From: Pseudoroseomonas cervicalis
GTDB taxonomy: Bacteria; Pseudomonadota; Alphaproteobacteria; Acetobacterales; Acetobacteraceae
Assembly (NCBI RefSeq): GCF_030818485.1
Contig: NZ_JAUTAJ010000004.1
Location: 2,699,501 to 2,763,500, forward strand
Direction: 5' to 3'
DNA: 64,000 nt
Below, in pieces: positions 63,444 to 64,000 of the stretch; the stretch's first letter is position 1, and each line of letters starts with the position of its first letter. A program made the translations under genes and the position numbers. The notes below the pieces were generated by a model. The model ran no database searches. It was not told the origin of the DNA and saw only the letters and a list, made by a program, of their open reading frames with translations.

Positions 63444-64000
63444 ATGGCCGGCATCGGTCCGCGCCTCGATCTGAGGCAGAGCCAGTCGCTGGTGATGACG
63501 CCGCAGCTGCGGCAGGCGATCAAGCTGCTGCAATCCTCCAATCTGGAGGTCGGCGCCTTCGTCGAGGAGGAGCTGGAGCGCAACCCGCTGCTGGAGCGCG
63601 ACGAGCGCCCCGAGCTGCCCTCCGGCCCCGCCGCGCCGGACGCCCCGCCGCCTTCCGACAGTTTCGAGGGCACCGCCGGCGCCACCCTGCCCACCGAAGC
63701 CGACGCGCCGCTCGACATCGCCGACTGGTCGAATGTCTATGATGGCGAGGCGGGCGAGGCCGGCTTCGCCGGTGGCCTGGCCGATGCCGGCTTCGGCGGC
63801 CGCGGCGGCCGGCTGGATTTCGGCGAGGATGCGCGCGGCATCGACGAGCTGGCGGCGGAACGGCCGCGCAGCCTGCGCGAGGAGCTGGGCAGCCAGATCC
63901 GCCTGGCCTTCGACGCCCCGTCCGACCGGCTGATCGCGGCCCAGCTGGTGGCGCTGCTCGACCCCTCCGGCCGGCTGCTGGCCGAGGATGCGGCGATCGC
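63444..64000 (+). CDS. rpoN: RNA polymerase sigma-54 factor, 5' part
   Basis: The gene runs off the window; 185 codons are visible. The N-terminal activator-binding region GPRLDLRQSQSLVMTPQLRQ followed by AIKLLQSSNLEV and ELERNPLLE is diagnostic of RpoN. An acidic linker and the start of the core-binding domain (SLREELGSQIRLAF) follow. Its position right after lptCAB is the conserved alphaproteobacterial and gammaproteobacterial order. ATG 63444 has a GGAAGG-like upstream element. Confidence 0.95.
   Translation, partial: MAGIGPRLDLRQSQSLVMTPQLRQAIKLLQSSNLEVGAFVEEELERNPLLERDERPELPSGPAAPDAPPPSDSFEGTAGATLPTEADAPLDIADWSNVYDGEAGEAGFAGGLADAGFGGRGGRLDFGEDARGIDELAAERPRSLREELGSQIRLAFDAPSDRLIAAQLVALLDPSGRLLAEDAAI

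Overview
The window is very GC-rich DNA with dense, overlapping genes and frequent ATGA/GTGA/TGATG junctions. The gene families point to an alphaproteobacterium, most likely an Acetobacteraceae member of the Roseomonas type: an alphaproteobacterial glutamate-cysteine ligase, a GTTC-N7-GTTC LexA box, an HWE histidine kinase, a Bradyrhizobium/Roseomonas-style formate dehydrogenase accessory cluster and a heme A synthase. The genus is inferred from gene content only. No rRNA, CRISPR array, prophage or intact insertion sequence was seen.

Region by region. 1-4.6 kb: rsmE-gshA (minus) diverge from ubiA and a COG3897 methyltransferase. 4.8-13.1 kb: a five-gene beta-oxidation operon arranged like the pimFABCD dicarboxylate operon of Rhodopseudomonas, divergent from an IclR regulator across a compact palindromic operator. 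13.1-16.6 kb: a histidine phosphatase, a small unknown gene and an SOS-controlled uvrB that is split by a frameshift. 16.6-19.9 kb: a glycosyltransferase / VTT membrane protein / pyruvyltransferase-like operon. 20.2-25.6 kb: ctaA, a PAS histidine kinase, tldD and a GNAT acetyltransferase, all translationally overlapped. 25.6-30.7 kb: an unknown basic protein, a lipid kinase with TerC, PAP2 and metallophosphoesterase genes, a Hint-domain protein and tRNA-Thr(TGT). 30.9-35.4 kb: a Crp/Fnr regulator divergent from an HWE kinase, then a LysR regulator flanked by two paralogous small secreted proteins that share a duplicated upstream region.

35.4-36.9 kb is a visibly AT-richer island with one unfamiliar gene carrying an HEPN-like R-x4-H motif. 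36.9-50.4 kb is one functional block: mobB-moeA for molybdenum cofactor, the three subunits of a membrane-anchored, Tat-exported, cysteine-type formate dehydrogenase (fdhA, fdhB, fdhC) with a small Tat protein and a TorD-like chaperone, and upstream accessory genes (DUF3306, DUF3305, DUF6352, DUF6505, lipoate-ligase-like DUF4444) divergent from a polyferredoxin. 50.5-59.6 kb carries an NADP-dependent reductase, guanine deaminase, a CNBD-bearing Na+/H+ antiporter, an epoxide hydrolase beside an IS630-type remnant, a zinc alcohol dehydrogenase and a pirin. 59.8-64 kb ends with tRNA-Leu(CAG), an RNase D-like exonuclease and the LPS transport run lptC-lptA-lptB followed by the start of rpoN, cut by the window end.

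The least ordinary items are: the split but SOS-boxed uvrB; two copies of a covarying triple-hairpin element (25.6 and 51.5 kb), each between convergent genes; the LysR gene with twin secreted proteins; and the HEPN-like gene in the AT-rich island.
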